Origin: Microcaldota archaeon
Lineage (GTDB): Archaea > Micrarchaeota > Micrarchaeia > Anstonellales > Anstonellaceae
Length of the DNA stretch: 47,064 bases
NCBI GenBank assembly: GCA_018304295.1
Contig: JAGVWK010000020.1
Coordinates: 1 to 47,064, forward strand
Direction of reading: 5' to 3'
Shown in pieces: positions 16,168 to 24,274 of this stretch (the stretch's first letter is position 1; every line of letters begins with the position of its first letter). The position numbers were made by a program, and so were the translations under genes. The notes beneath the pieces are model-generated. The model worked only from the letters and a program-made list of their open reading frames with translations. It was not told the origin of the DNA and made no database searches.

Positions 16168-16420
16168 CGAACCTACCTCCTTGCCCGTGATATGCCGAAA
16201 ATACTACTACTATGGAAGCACACTGCGCAAATATTTTTCAGAGCACGGCACAAAAGAGTCGGTTTCAAAACTCCAGCCAATGCGCGGGGTATTTTTTTTG
16301 CATCCGGAGCTTTTTGCAAGCAATTTATCCCTTGTGCCGGGATTTTTCATTTACAAGGCTGCGCAGTATTCTTTTTCCGCAATGGGCTATATACTTGGCA
16401 GGCACGCTGCGCCCCAATAA
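16166..16420 (+). pseudogene. GT2 glycosyltransferase, C-terminal part in a shifted frame
   Basis: From base 16166 the frame reads DEPTSLPVICRKYYYYGSTL and goes on through two hydrophobic stretches (VPGFFIYKAAQYSFSAMGYI) to a stop at 16420. This is the tail expected for the glycosyltransferase upstream. No start codon with a ribosome-binding site begins it. The join at 16164-16166 lacks about 15-20 codons plus a frame change, so a deletion better explains it than a single-base slip. Confidence 0.65.
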
Positions 16421-16459
16421 CCTTATGAAGGCCGCGAGCCAATTTCATTTGGGATATTC

Positions 16460-16996
16460 ATGGCAGAAGATTATTCAGTGCATCCGACTGCCGAAGTTTC
16501 CGCTGGCGCAAAAATAGGCAGCCGGACAAAAATATGGCACCAAGCGCAAGTGCGCGAAAAGGTGCGCATAGGGAGCGACTGCATAATAGGAAAGGGCGCA
16601 TACATAGACGCAAGCGTGTCCATTGGCGACAAGTGCAAGGTTCAAAATTACGCGTGCGTTTACCAAGGGGTAACGATAGGCAACGAGGTTTTCATCGGGC
16701 CGCACGCAACATTCACAAACGATTTTTACCCGCGCGCAAACAACCCGGGCTGGAAAATAGCGGGCACTATTGTGGAAGACGGAGCTTCAATTGGCGCAAA
16801 CGCAACAATAGTGTGCGGCATAAAAATAGGCAGGTGCGCGATGGTGGGCGCAGGCTCGGTAGTTACAAAAGACGTCCCGCCTCACGCGCTTGTGTATGGC
16901 AACCCAGCAACAATACATGGGCACGTCTGCAAATGCGGCACACGGCTGCAACAGGAAACCGGGCCGTTTGTGTGCGGCGAATGCGCAAAAAAATAG
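16460..16996 (+). CDS. Left-handed beta-helix N-acetyltransferase (WbpD/WlbB-like)
   Basis: This 178-residue protein is built of hexapeptide repeats (such as AKIGSRTKI, VSIGDKCKV and VTIGNEVFIG). It carries the acceptor-site loop FTNDFYPRANNPGW, typical of enzymes acetylating UDP-2-acetamido-3-amino-uronic acid. The end, KDVPPHALVYGNPA, is the usual cap. An extra C-terminal tail of about 26 residues has four cysteines (CKC, then CGEC), which looks like a zinc ribbon. Related acetyltransferases sometimes carry such a tail. It is followed by the oxidoreductase and aminotransferase of the same presumed pathway. Confidence 0.87.
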   Translation: MAEDYSVHPTAEVSAGAKIGSRTKIWHQAQVREKVRIGSDCIIGKGAYIDASVSIGDKCKVQNYACVYQGVTIGNEVFIGPHATFTNDFYPRANNPGWKIAGTIVEDGASIGANATIVCGIKIGRCAMVGAGSVVTKDVPPHALVYGNPATIHGHVCKCGTRLQQETGPFVCGECAKK

Positions 16997-17004
16997 GTGG
17001 GCAT

Positions 17005-17937
17005 ATGAGAATAGGGCTTGTTGGAATGGGCAACATGGGCAAAAATCATTTTCGCATATTGCACGCCCTTAGCGTAGATGTTGTTGTGTGCGACCAGAAC
17101 CCAAAAGTGAAAGGGCTTCTTCCTGCCCAAACAAAATACTATCAAGATTTGGATGCAATGCTTGAGGCTGAAAAGCTTGATGCAATTGACATATGCGCGC
17201 CCACTACCCTGCACCACAAATTTGCCATGCGCGCGCTGGAGTGCAACTTGGACGTTTTTGTTGAAAAGCCAATTGCCTCCACTCTTTCGCAGGCAATTGA
17301 ACTGAGGGAGGCTGCAGAAAAAAAAGGCAAATGCCTTTTTGTGGGCCACATAGAGCGCTTTAACCCGACCGTTATTGCGCTCAAAAAAGAGCTTGAGGGA
17401 AAGCAAATTCTCGCCTTGCAATTCACGCGCGTTGGTCCCATGCCTCCGCAGATAAAGGACGCGGGAGTAATGCTTGACATAGGCATACACGACGTTGACC
17501 TTGCCTCCTACCTCAGCGGGCAGAAAATAACATCAGTATGCTGCGCGCGCAGCGATAACGGCCAATACGAGGATGCTGCGCAAATTTTGCTCCGGCTTGA
17601 CAAAGGCGCAACCGCGATAATAACAACAAACTGGCTCACCCCTTTTAAGTCCCGCAAAATAGAGGCAATCACAAAGGAAAAAATGTATATCGCTGACCTC
17701 ATACGCGGAGGAATTGAGGCGCATTTTGGGTTCAAGGCTGGCAACCCCCCTTCATTTAGCACCGAAAGCATAAGCGCGTCAAACACAGAGCCGCTTCTCT
17801 TGGAGCTTACGGAATTTTTGCGCTGCATAAGCGGGCCGTTGCCTCACAAATACGACGTTGGGCATGCAATTTGCGCGCTTGGCGCGGTTGAGGCAGCAAA
17901 GAAATCCGCAACCGGGAAAATTGAGGTAAAAATATAA
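17005..17937 (+). CDS. Gfo/Idh/MocA family oxidoreductase (WbpB/WlbA-like)
   Basis: This 310-residue protein has the Rossmann motif GLVGMGNMGKNHF (4-16), the signature EKP (87-89) in DVFVEKPIA, and HIERFNPTV. Its second domain has MLDIGIHDVDLASYL, which carries the catalytic His region. In the diacetamido-uronic pathway this enzyme oxidises C3 of UDP-GlcNAcA. Its place between a WbpD-like acetyltransferase and a WbpE-like aminotransferase supports that role. GGTGG lies six bases before the ATG at 17005; the frame is open far upstream but only as a shadow of the acetyltransferase. Confidence 0.86.
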   Translation: MRIGLVGMGNMGKNHFRILHALSVDVVVCDQNPKVKGLLPAQTKYYQDLDAMLEAEKLDAIDICAPTTLHHKFAMRALECNLDVFVEKPIASTLSQAIELREAAEKKGKCLFVGHIERFNPTVIALKKELEGKQILALQFTRVGPMPPQIKDAGVMLDIGIHDVDLASYLSGQKITSVCCARSDNGQYEDAAQILLRLDKGATAIITTNWLTPFKSRKIEAITKEKMYIADLIRGGIEAHFGFKAGNPPSFSTESISASNTEPLLLELTEFLRCISGPLPHKYDVGHAICALGAVEAAKKSATGKIEVKI

Positions 17938-17994
17938 AATTTCAAAACCGCGCGGGCGCAAAGCGCGCCCTTGTGCAACAACAAAGGCAAAAAA

Positions 17995-19095
17995 ATGATT
18001 CCCATCTCAAAACCCTTTATAGGCGAGGAGGAAAAGGCGGCAGTGCTGGCAGTGCTCTCTTGTGGGATGCTTGCGCAGGGCCCAAAGGTAAAGGAGCTTG
18101 AGGAAATGTTCTGCTTTGCATCTGGCGCCAAATACGCAATTGCAACAACAAACGGCACATCCGCACTGCACGCAGCGCTTTATGCAGCAGGCATAAAAGC
18201 AGGCGACGAGGTGATAACGACTCCTTTTACGTTTGTTGCAAGCGCAAACCCCATACTCATGCAGGGCGCAAAAGTGATTTTTGCGGACATTGATGAAACC
18301 TCTTTCAACCTCTCCCCATCCGCTGCGGAAGAAAAGTTCACAGAAAAAACAGCAGCCATAATCCCCATAGACCTTTACGGCCTTCCCTTTGACGAAAAAA
18401 CAAATTCAACCGCAAAAAAAGCCGGCATAAAAATAATTGAGGATGCGTGCCAGTCAATAGGCGCGAAGCGAAACGGGATCTCCTGCGGGTGCCTTGGCGA
18501 CGCCGCAGCATTTTCCCTCTACGCAACAAAAAACATAATGTGCGCGGAAGGCGGCATGGTAACGACAAATTCCGAGGAAATAGCGGAAAGCGCAAGGAGG
18601 TTCCGCCACCACGGCCAGTCAGAAAAAACAAGCTACGAATATTTTGAGCTTGGCTACAACTACCGCATGACAGACGTGCTCGCTGCAATCGCGGTTGAGC
18701 AGATGAAACGGCTGGAGCGCATTGTGAACGCGCGCAATGAAAACGCAAAAAGGCTCACCGAGGGGCTGCAGGGAATCAATGGCGTGGTGCTTCCATCTGT
18801 TCCGGAAAACGTTACGCACGCATTCCACCAGTACACAATACGTATAACCCCTGATGCAAAAGCAAGCCGCGATGTTTTTGTGCAGAAAATGAAAGAGGCA
18901 GGCATTGGGGTTGGCGTATACTACCCAAGGCCGCTTCACCTGCATCCCCACTTCTCAAAAATGGGATATAAAAAAGGCGATTTTCCGGTGAGCGAGAGGA
19001 TTGCGGGGGAAGTCGCATCCCTCCCTGTGCATCCGCAGCTTTTGCAGGATGACATCACCGCAATAATAGGCGCAGCAAGGAAAATCCTTTCTTAA
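17995..19095 (+). CDS. DegT/DnrJ/EryC1 family aminotransferase (WbpE-like)
   Basis: This 366-residue PLP enzyme has ATTNGTSALHAAL (phosphate binding), IIEDACQSIGAK with Asp150, and FSLYATKNIMCAEGG with the PLP-binding Lys179. GYNYRMTDVLAAIA follows. It moves an amino group from glutamate to a keto-sugar, here probably the 3-keto product of the preceding oxidoreductase. I start at ATG 17995 (MIPISKPFIGEEE), the canonical beginning; a TTG eight codons earlier is unlikely. It overlaps the convergent DUF4956 gene by four bases. Confidence 0.9.
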   Translation: MIPISKPFIGEEEKAAVLAVLSCGMLAQGPKVKELEEMFCFASGAKYAIATTNGTSALHAALYAAGIKAGDEVITTPFTFVASANPILMQGAKVIFADIDETSFNLSPSAAEEKFTEKTAAIIPIDLYGLPFDEKTNSTAKKAGIKIIEDACQSIGAKRNGISCGCLGDAAAFSLYATKNIMCAEGGMVTTNSEEIAESARRFRHHGQSEKTSYEYFELGYNYRMTDVLAAIAVEQMKRLERIVNARNENAKRLTEGLQGINGVVLPSVPENVTHAFHQYTIRITPDAKASRDVFVQKMKEAGIGVGVYYPRPLHLHPHFSKMGYKKGDFPVSERIAGEVASLPVHPQLLQDDITAIIGAARKILS

Positions 19096-19772
19096 ATCCC
19101 AAGCTGCCCGCTGTTTGAGAAAAGGCTCACTGACTTTACTCCCCTAAGCCCCCGAATCCGGGCAACAAGAACATCTTGGTGCTTCTGCCTTATTGCAAGC
19201 TCCACTATCTTTTCGCTCCCATGCTCGTCCGCCTGCGTGTTGCGCAATTTGTGGCGGATGCAGTTTTTGGACAGGATTTCGCCAAATTCCGCATTGTCCA
19301 TGTCGGCATATTTCACAACAAGGACGTAGGATTGCTCAAGCTCGCGCTTTTTTGAGAACAGGTAAACAACAATGCCTATGAATATTGTCGCAATTATGGA
19401 AAGCGAATAGAGCTGCACACCATTTACAATTCCAATTGAAATGGACCAGAAAAGGAAAGTCAAGTCCGTAGTGTCCTTTATTGCGTTGCGGAACCTCACT
19501 ATTGAAAGCGCGCCAATCATCCCAAGGGATATTGCAAGGTTCGCGCTTATCCCAATCATTATTACCGCAACAATAAGGGATATTATAACGAGCATTGCAT
19601 TAAAGCCCGGCGAGTACATCACCCCTGAATACGTCTTCTTATACACGAAATATATGAAAAGCCCCATAAAAAGCGTCAGAAAAAGGCACAGGACTATTTC
19701 CTCCGCCCCAAGCGTCTGGTTCATTGAGAAAAAATCCGTGTTCATCAGGTCTGCAAAAGTAAACCTTGTCAT
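19092..19772 (-). CDS. DUF4956 family membrane protein
   Basis: This 226-residue protein has about four membrane helices in its first 140 residues, including SLGMIGALSIVRFRNAIKD, the typical DUF4956 signature. A soluble C-terminal alpha/beta domain of about 85 residues follows. The function of the family is unknown. In bacteria it commonly lies next to VTC-domain and CotH genes, which is exactly the arrangement here. It overlaps the VTC gene by four bases (ATGA), so the two are co-translated. Confidence 0.87.
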   Translation of the reverse strand: MTRFTFADLMNTDFFSMNQTLGAEEIVLCLFLTLFMGLFIYFVYKKTYSGVMYSPGFNAMLVIISLIVAVIMIGISANLAISLGMIGALSIVRFRNAIKDTTDLTFLFWSISIGIVNGVQLYSLSIIATIFIGIVVYLFSKKRELEQSYVLVVKYADMDNAEFGEILSKNCIRHKLRNTQADEHGSEKIVELAIRQKHQDVLVARIRGLRGVKSVSLFSNSGQLGI

Positions 19773-20452
19773 TCAAATCCACCCTCCATGCCCAAGCAAA
19801 ATTTGCTTATTGACTGCCTACTATGACTGATGCCATTTATTATAATCCTTATCCAATCCGGAAAATATCTCCCGAATTTAAGCTCCATAACAACCGTTTG
19901 CGGCTCTCCAATGCCCATGCGCGCGGCATTCGCCCCAAAAAGAGCGAAATCCTCCGTATCCCTGCGGATGCAGCGGTCAAAGGTTATTCTTGTGCCGCTT
20001 GCCTCGTCAACGTATGCCTGCCTCTGGTATTCCACAAGCAGAACCGGCCTGTATTTTTCGGCATTGAATATGGCGTATATCTTGTTGAGCGTTGCATTGT
20101 TATGTTCAAGCATGCACTCATATTCTCCCTGCATTACTTTTTTCGCATCTTCGCAGCTTATAGGCGCAACCTCTTTCCACACCGCGTTCCCCTCCCTGTT
20201 TTTTATCTCAAACTTTGCTGTTTTGCTTTGCGGCGCATACACTCGCAGGCGTATTTTCATCCTCCTGTTCACCCCGTCAATTTTCTCATAGTACGCCCTG
20301 CAATCCAGCGTATCAAAGTAAAGGCTGCGCACAAAATACCCCTCTTCCCCCTTTGCGTGGGAATCTTTTTTCATGGACTGCGCAAGCATGCTGCTAAGCA
20401 CCTTGTAATCCGCAAACGGTATGTAATATTTCAGCTCGTGCCTTGGTGGCAT
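19769..20452 (-). CDS. VTC-domain protein (polyphosphate polymerase-like)
   Basis: This 227-residue protein is a stand-alone VTC domain, a triphosphate-tunnel fold. It has the basic and acidic tunnel pattern: RHELKYYI (4-11), SLYFDTLDCRAYYEKIDG, RMKIRLRVYAP, KFEIKNREGN and VVMELKFGRYFP. In yeast, Vtc4 polymerises ATP gamma-phosphate into polyphosphate. Prokaryotic stand-alone forms lie beside DUF4956 and CotH and have no settled role. Here there are no SPX or membrane parts, so the DUF4956 protein may be its membrane partner. The gene is divergent from the CotH gene. Confidence 0.88.
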   Translation of the reverse strand: MPPRHELKYYIPFADYKVLSSMLAQSMKKDSHAKGEEGYFVRSLYFDTLDCRAYYEKIDGVNRRMKIRLRVYAPQSKTAKFEIKNREGNAVWKEVAPISCEDAKKVMQGEYECMLEHNNATLNKIYAIFNAEKYRPVLLVEYQRQAYVDEASGTRITFDRCIRRDTEDFALFGANAARMGIGEPQTVVMELKFGRYFPDWIRIIINGISHSRQSISKFCLGMEGGFE

Positions 20453-20516
20453 ATTTCACCTTCCATTCCGTGTTTGCCTCAGAACGAATAAAAACGTTAT
20501 CAGCACAAGAACAACT

Positions 20517-20522
20517 GGAGGA
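20517..20522 (+). promoter_or_regulatory. Ribosome-binding site deciding a TTG start
   Basis: GGAGGA lies five bases before the TTG at 20528. There is no ATG near the start of this reading frame, so the site supports a TTG initiation codon. The AT-rich AATAAAAACG (20487-20496) upstream is a possible promoter box. Confidence 0.6.
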
Positions 20523-20527
20523 TTTTC

Positions 20528-23500
20528 TTGGCAGGCAAAGCGCATCTCAAATACGCGGCAGCAATACTCATCCTGCTTGCATCAGCCCTGCTTTTTTTCT
20601 CCCTGCCCAAAGAACTAACTGATGGGTTTTTCCTTTTCCTTGAAGCAAGGCAAGCACCTGCCAATTATGCCGCCGCCGTGCTTGAATTCAACTTCTCAAA
20701 AAACGACTTGCGTTCTTTTGCAATGGAAGGCGCCGCTACCGATTCAAGGAAGGTGCAGCTTAAAGCAAAAAACAGCTTGCATGACGTTGAAATATCAAAC
20801 TACTCGGATTCGCAGAAGAGCGCAATCCCGCAACGCCCCTCATTCACAATCCAGTTTAACGATGAATTCTTCCGCGAAAACAGGCTGCGCACTTTCCGCC
20901 TTTTTCCCCAAGAGGGTTTCAGCCCGGATGAAATTGCGCCCATATACGCGCTGGCTGATGAACTTGGCATCCATTCGCTTGGCAGCGAAGCGGCAACCCT
21001 GAAAATAAACGGCGTGAACTACCACTCGTATTTCCTCAAGCCGCAATACGACGCGGATTCACTTGAATACATAGGTGCCCCGGGCTCAATGGTTTTCAAG
21101 GCGGCAGATTCAAAAAGCCGCTTCACCTATGTTGCAAGCGCGTTTGAAATGCCCGGCGCTTCAGAACATCTAACTAATTTTTTCATTCTAGCAGATGCAA
21201 TGGACCCAAACATTCTCGTTAAATATTTTGACTTTGATTACCTTGCGCGCTATGAGGCTTTGCGCGAACTCCTTGGCGCACAGGAGGGCTTCATGCTCTC
21301 GCGCGATACGCTTTTCCTCTACAACAGCGCAAACGGCAAAATTTACCCTATTTTTGACGAGGCAAACGTGAAAAACATCAACTCCAAAAATAGCGGCGCA
21401 ATGGCATACCTTTCTGAAAAAATAAGCGGCAACAAATACATTGGGGCGCTAAAGCAAAACTATTTGCACGAACTTGCAGCCTCCCCAGTTGCGCAGCAAC
21501 TCTCGTCTTCTCCCTCAAAATTCATCCCTTCAAACTTCACTGCAACTCTTGCGCAATACAAAAACCGCCCGCCTGCGCCCACCCCCGCATTCAGCCCTGT
21601 TGAAAAATACCTTTCCAGCCCTTCTGCTTACCTTGACGAAATGGCAACCATGCCAGAAATTCCGGCAACCAAAACCCCTGCCAAAATTGCAGATGAAGCA
21701 GGTGTATCGGCGCTGCTTGCAGATGCTGCAAACTCAATCCTTAATGGCGAAAAGCCGCAGTGGCTTGCCTCCTCGTCCTTGCTGGGCAGCTCCTGCCTTT
21801 CAAGCCCGCATTCCGGCTGCTGGCTGCAAATCGCAGACATGGAGGACAACTCCACATGGGCATGCTATGGGAATGGGTGCGGCATCACGCCCTCGCATTT
21901 CAAGGAAGGTAAAAATGGCTATCATGTACCTGCGGCTTCTACCGCATACTCATACATTACCGCCATTGACCTTGGCAGCCACGATCACATAAGCGTCTGG
22001 GTTTACGCAAACCAAAGCGGCGGGCAAATGCACATTGCCCTCGGATCAGGCGCTTCTGCCAAATTTTACTACACTTTCATCCCAAGCGCAGGCTGGAACC
22101 ACATAAGCGCACCCAAATCCGATTTCGCAAAAGCCGGCTCTGCAAACTGGTCTGCAATTTCCTATATAGAGGCAATAAATTCCCAGCCTAACTCCTTTGC
22201 GATTTTTGACGATTTGCGCGCCATTATGCAAGGCAGCCAATTTGGCGCAGAACAAGAGCTGCCTGCGTTTGTGCCTGAAAGCGGCGTGTGGGAGCTGCAG
22301 AAAGGCGATCTTGGCCCACTTGTTGCCGGATTGGAGCCAAAAGGCGAAGGCATTCTGCAATACAACAAATACATTGGCAGCAATGCGCTGCATATGCTTC
22401 GCGTCAACCTAAACTACGGCGAACTTGCAGGCTACCAGATGGGCGATTTCTTTGTCGGCATACACAGCTCCGGGGAAATCGGCTGCACCAGCAAAGGCAA
22501 GGCGTCAAATTCCTCTTACATTGGCGCGGCTGCGCACGATTGGGTGGACCTGCTTCTTGTTTCAAACTCATCCTTTGTGGCAGCTTACTACAAAACCACT
22601 TTAATGGGCTCTTTTGCGCTCTTGTGCAACGCGCCTTATTATCCAAACGGCAAGGTGCGCCTTAAGCACATTGGGGAGCGCCAGCTCTTTGATGGGCTTG
22701 CAGTTTACGAGCCATACCCTGAAGAATACGAACAAATGCGCCTTGTGCAAAGCAACGGCAACTTCATTGTACCAAGGGGCAACTATTACATAAACGGCAC
22801 TTTTTTCCTGCCTGCGGGCAAAACACTTGAGATAGAAAAAGGCACAAAAATATGCCTGGCAAAAAATTCCTCGCTTGTAAGCTATGGAAACGTGCAGGCG
22901 CTTGGCACGCAGGAAAGTCCTATTCTTATCCGCCCGTGCCTCCCAAGCGAAAAATTCGGCGTTTTTGCAATCGTGGGACCCAACCAAGGCACAAGCAACA
23001 TCCAATACCTTGACATTTCAGGAGGCAGCGAGGCGTACATAAAGGGTGCATATTTTTCAGGCGCCCTAAGCATTTACTATGCTGACGCAAGCATATCAAA
23101 CTCAAAAATACATCACAACAACGCGGATGACGGGCTGAACGTGAAGCATTCAAAAGTCAGCATCAACGCAAGCGAATTCTATTCCAATTTTGCGGATTCG
23201 GCAGATCTTGATTTTTGCGAAGGCTCTGTGAAAGACAGCGTTTTCTCCCCAAAAATCTACAAGAAAGGCAAGCCTCCGGAATATGCCCCGCTTGACATAA
23301 ACGGCGACGGGCTTGACATAAGCGGCTCGCACCTGCTTGTGCAAAACAATTCTTTTTTTGGCATGCTTGACAAGGGAATGAGCATAGGGGAAAATTCATA
23401 CGCAGCCCTGCTCTCAAACTCCTTCCGCTCCAACCGCCTCGGGGTCGCTGTAAAGGACCTCTCGCACGTGCTTTTTGTGGGCAATTCGGTTTCCAGCAAC

Positions 23501-24274
23501 ACTGTTGCAATGTCCGCATACAGGAAAAAGGAAATATTCGGCGGCGGCAAAATCTATTCTGTTGCAAACAAATTTTTTGAAAACCAGAAAACATACGAAC
23601 TGGACCGCAATTCGCAGCTTTTCACACTTGAAAAAGAGCCCGGCCTGCAGGATATTCTGGCTTCTGCAGATAAGAATGCCATAAGCAGCCTGTTTTCACT
23701 GCTTGCTGCAGACTCCAACTCTTCCCAAAACAATGTGCTTTCCTTCAAGGTGGGTGCAACTGATGCGCGCATAGACAAAAACGCCAAAATAATTTTTGCC
23801 AGCCTGCCTCTTGGCCCCCAGCCAATGCAAACAATAAGCTACGAGCTGGAAAACAATGCGGCACAGGTATCCATTGCCCCAATTTCAATTGGTGCAAATG
23901 CGCCTTTCTTTGGAAACGAGACACTGCTTGAAAACAATGCCACTTATGATTTTGGCGGTTACATATTCACGGGAACTGTTATTTTCAAAACGTGCAGCCG
24001 CAACGGCACCTGCCAAAATGATTTCTTTTCACTCTATGTTACAACCGGCGATGTCCCACTGCTTGAACTTAACACAATGAACGAATTTGGGAGCCCATTG
24101 CCCATCTTTGACGAGCAGGACACCCCTGTTTCGCTTCGCATAATCTCCCAAAATAAAAACGATTCGGACAGTGGGTTGCAGGGCTTTATCGGGACACGGG
24201 GCTTCCAGCTTGGTGAAAAGCGCAAATACGCATGCCAAGCTCAAAAGAATGGGTGCTTGAAGGCTCCACCATAG
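20528..24274 (+). CDS. Giant CotH/beta-helix surface protein, N-terminal part before a frameshift
   Basis: The frame encodes 1248 residues and begins with a signal anchor (about 8-26). Residues 105-280 resemble a CotH module (RLRTFRLFPQEGF, VKYFDFDYLARYEALRELLG, KIYPIFDE). About 470-570 looks like a jelly-roll carbohydrate-binding domain. About 750-1030 is a right-handed parallel beta-helix. Near 1180 a second CotH domain begins (LRIISQNKND, GTRGFQLGEKRKYA). At about 24231 the frame is lost and ends in an unrelated tail. The natural continuation is at 24232-25866, one base out of phase, so the intact protein would be about 1,779 residues. CotH proteins are secreted protein kinases; this one is probably anchored outside the cell. 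Confidence 0.75.
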   Translation: MAGKAHLKYAAAILILLASALLFFSLPKELTDGFFLFLEARQAPANYAAAVLEFNFSKNDLRSFAMEGAATDSRKVQLKAKNSLHDVEISNYSDSQKSAIPQRPSFTIQFNDEFFRENRLRTFRLFPQEGFSPDEIAPIYALADELGIHSLGSEAATLKINGVNYHSYFLKPQYDADSLEYIGAPGSMVFKAADSKSRFTYVASAFEMPGASEHLTNFFILADAMDPNILVKYFDFDYLARYEALRELLGAQEGFMLSRDTLFLYNSANGKIYPIFDEANVKNINSKNSGAMAYLSEKISGNKYIGALKQNYLHELAASPVAQQLSSSPSKFIPSNFTATLAQYKNRPPAPTPAFSPVEKYLSSPSAYLDEMATMPEIPATKTPAKIADEAGVSALLADAANSILNGEKPQWLASSSLLGSSCLSSPHSGCWLQIADMEDNSTWACYGNGCGITPSHFKEGKNGYHVPAASTAYSYITAIDLGSHDHISVWVYANQSGGQMHIALGSGASAKFYYTFIPSAGWNHISAPKSDFAKAGSANWSAISYIEAINSQPNSFAIFDDLRAIMQGSQFGAEQELPAFVPESGVWELQKGDLGPLVAGLEPKGEGILQYNKYIGSNALHMLRVNLNYGELAGYQMGDFFVGIHSSGEIGCTSKGKASNSSYIGAAAHDWVDLLLVSNSSFVAAYYKTTLMGSFALLCNAPYYPNGKVRLKHIGERQLFDGLAVYEPYPEEYEQMRLVQSNGNFIVPRGNYYINGTFFLPAGKTLEIEKGTKICLAKNSSLVSYGNVQALGTQESPILIRPCLPSEKFGVFAIVGPNQGTSNIQYLDISGGSEAYIKGAYFSGALSIYYADASISNSKIHHNNADDGLNVKHSKVSINASEFYSNFADSADLDFCEGSVKDSVFSPKIYKKGKPPEYAPLDINGDGLDISGSHLLVQNNSFFGMLDKGMSIGENSYAALLSNSFRSNRLGVAVKDLSHVLFVGNSVSSNTVAMSAYRKKEIFGGGKIYSVANKFFENQKTYELDRNSQLFTLEKEPGLQDILASADKNAISSLFSLLAADSNSSQNNVLSFKVGATDARIDKNAKIIFASLPLGPQPMQTISYELENNAAQVSIAPISIGANAPFFGNETLLENNATYDFGGYIFTGTVIFKTCSRNGTCQNDFFSLYVTTGDVPLLELNTMNEFGSPLPIFDEQDTPVSLRIISQNKNDSDSGLQGFIGTRGFQLGEKRKYACQAQKNGCLKAPP

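Noticed and set aside
24215-24245. Programmed ribosomal frameshifting in the CotH gene
   Set aside because: No slippery heptamer or downstream structure is visible at the junction.
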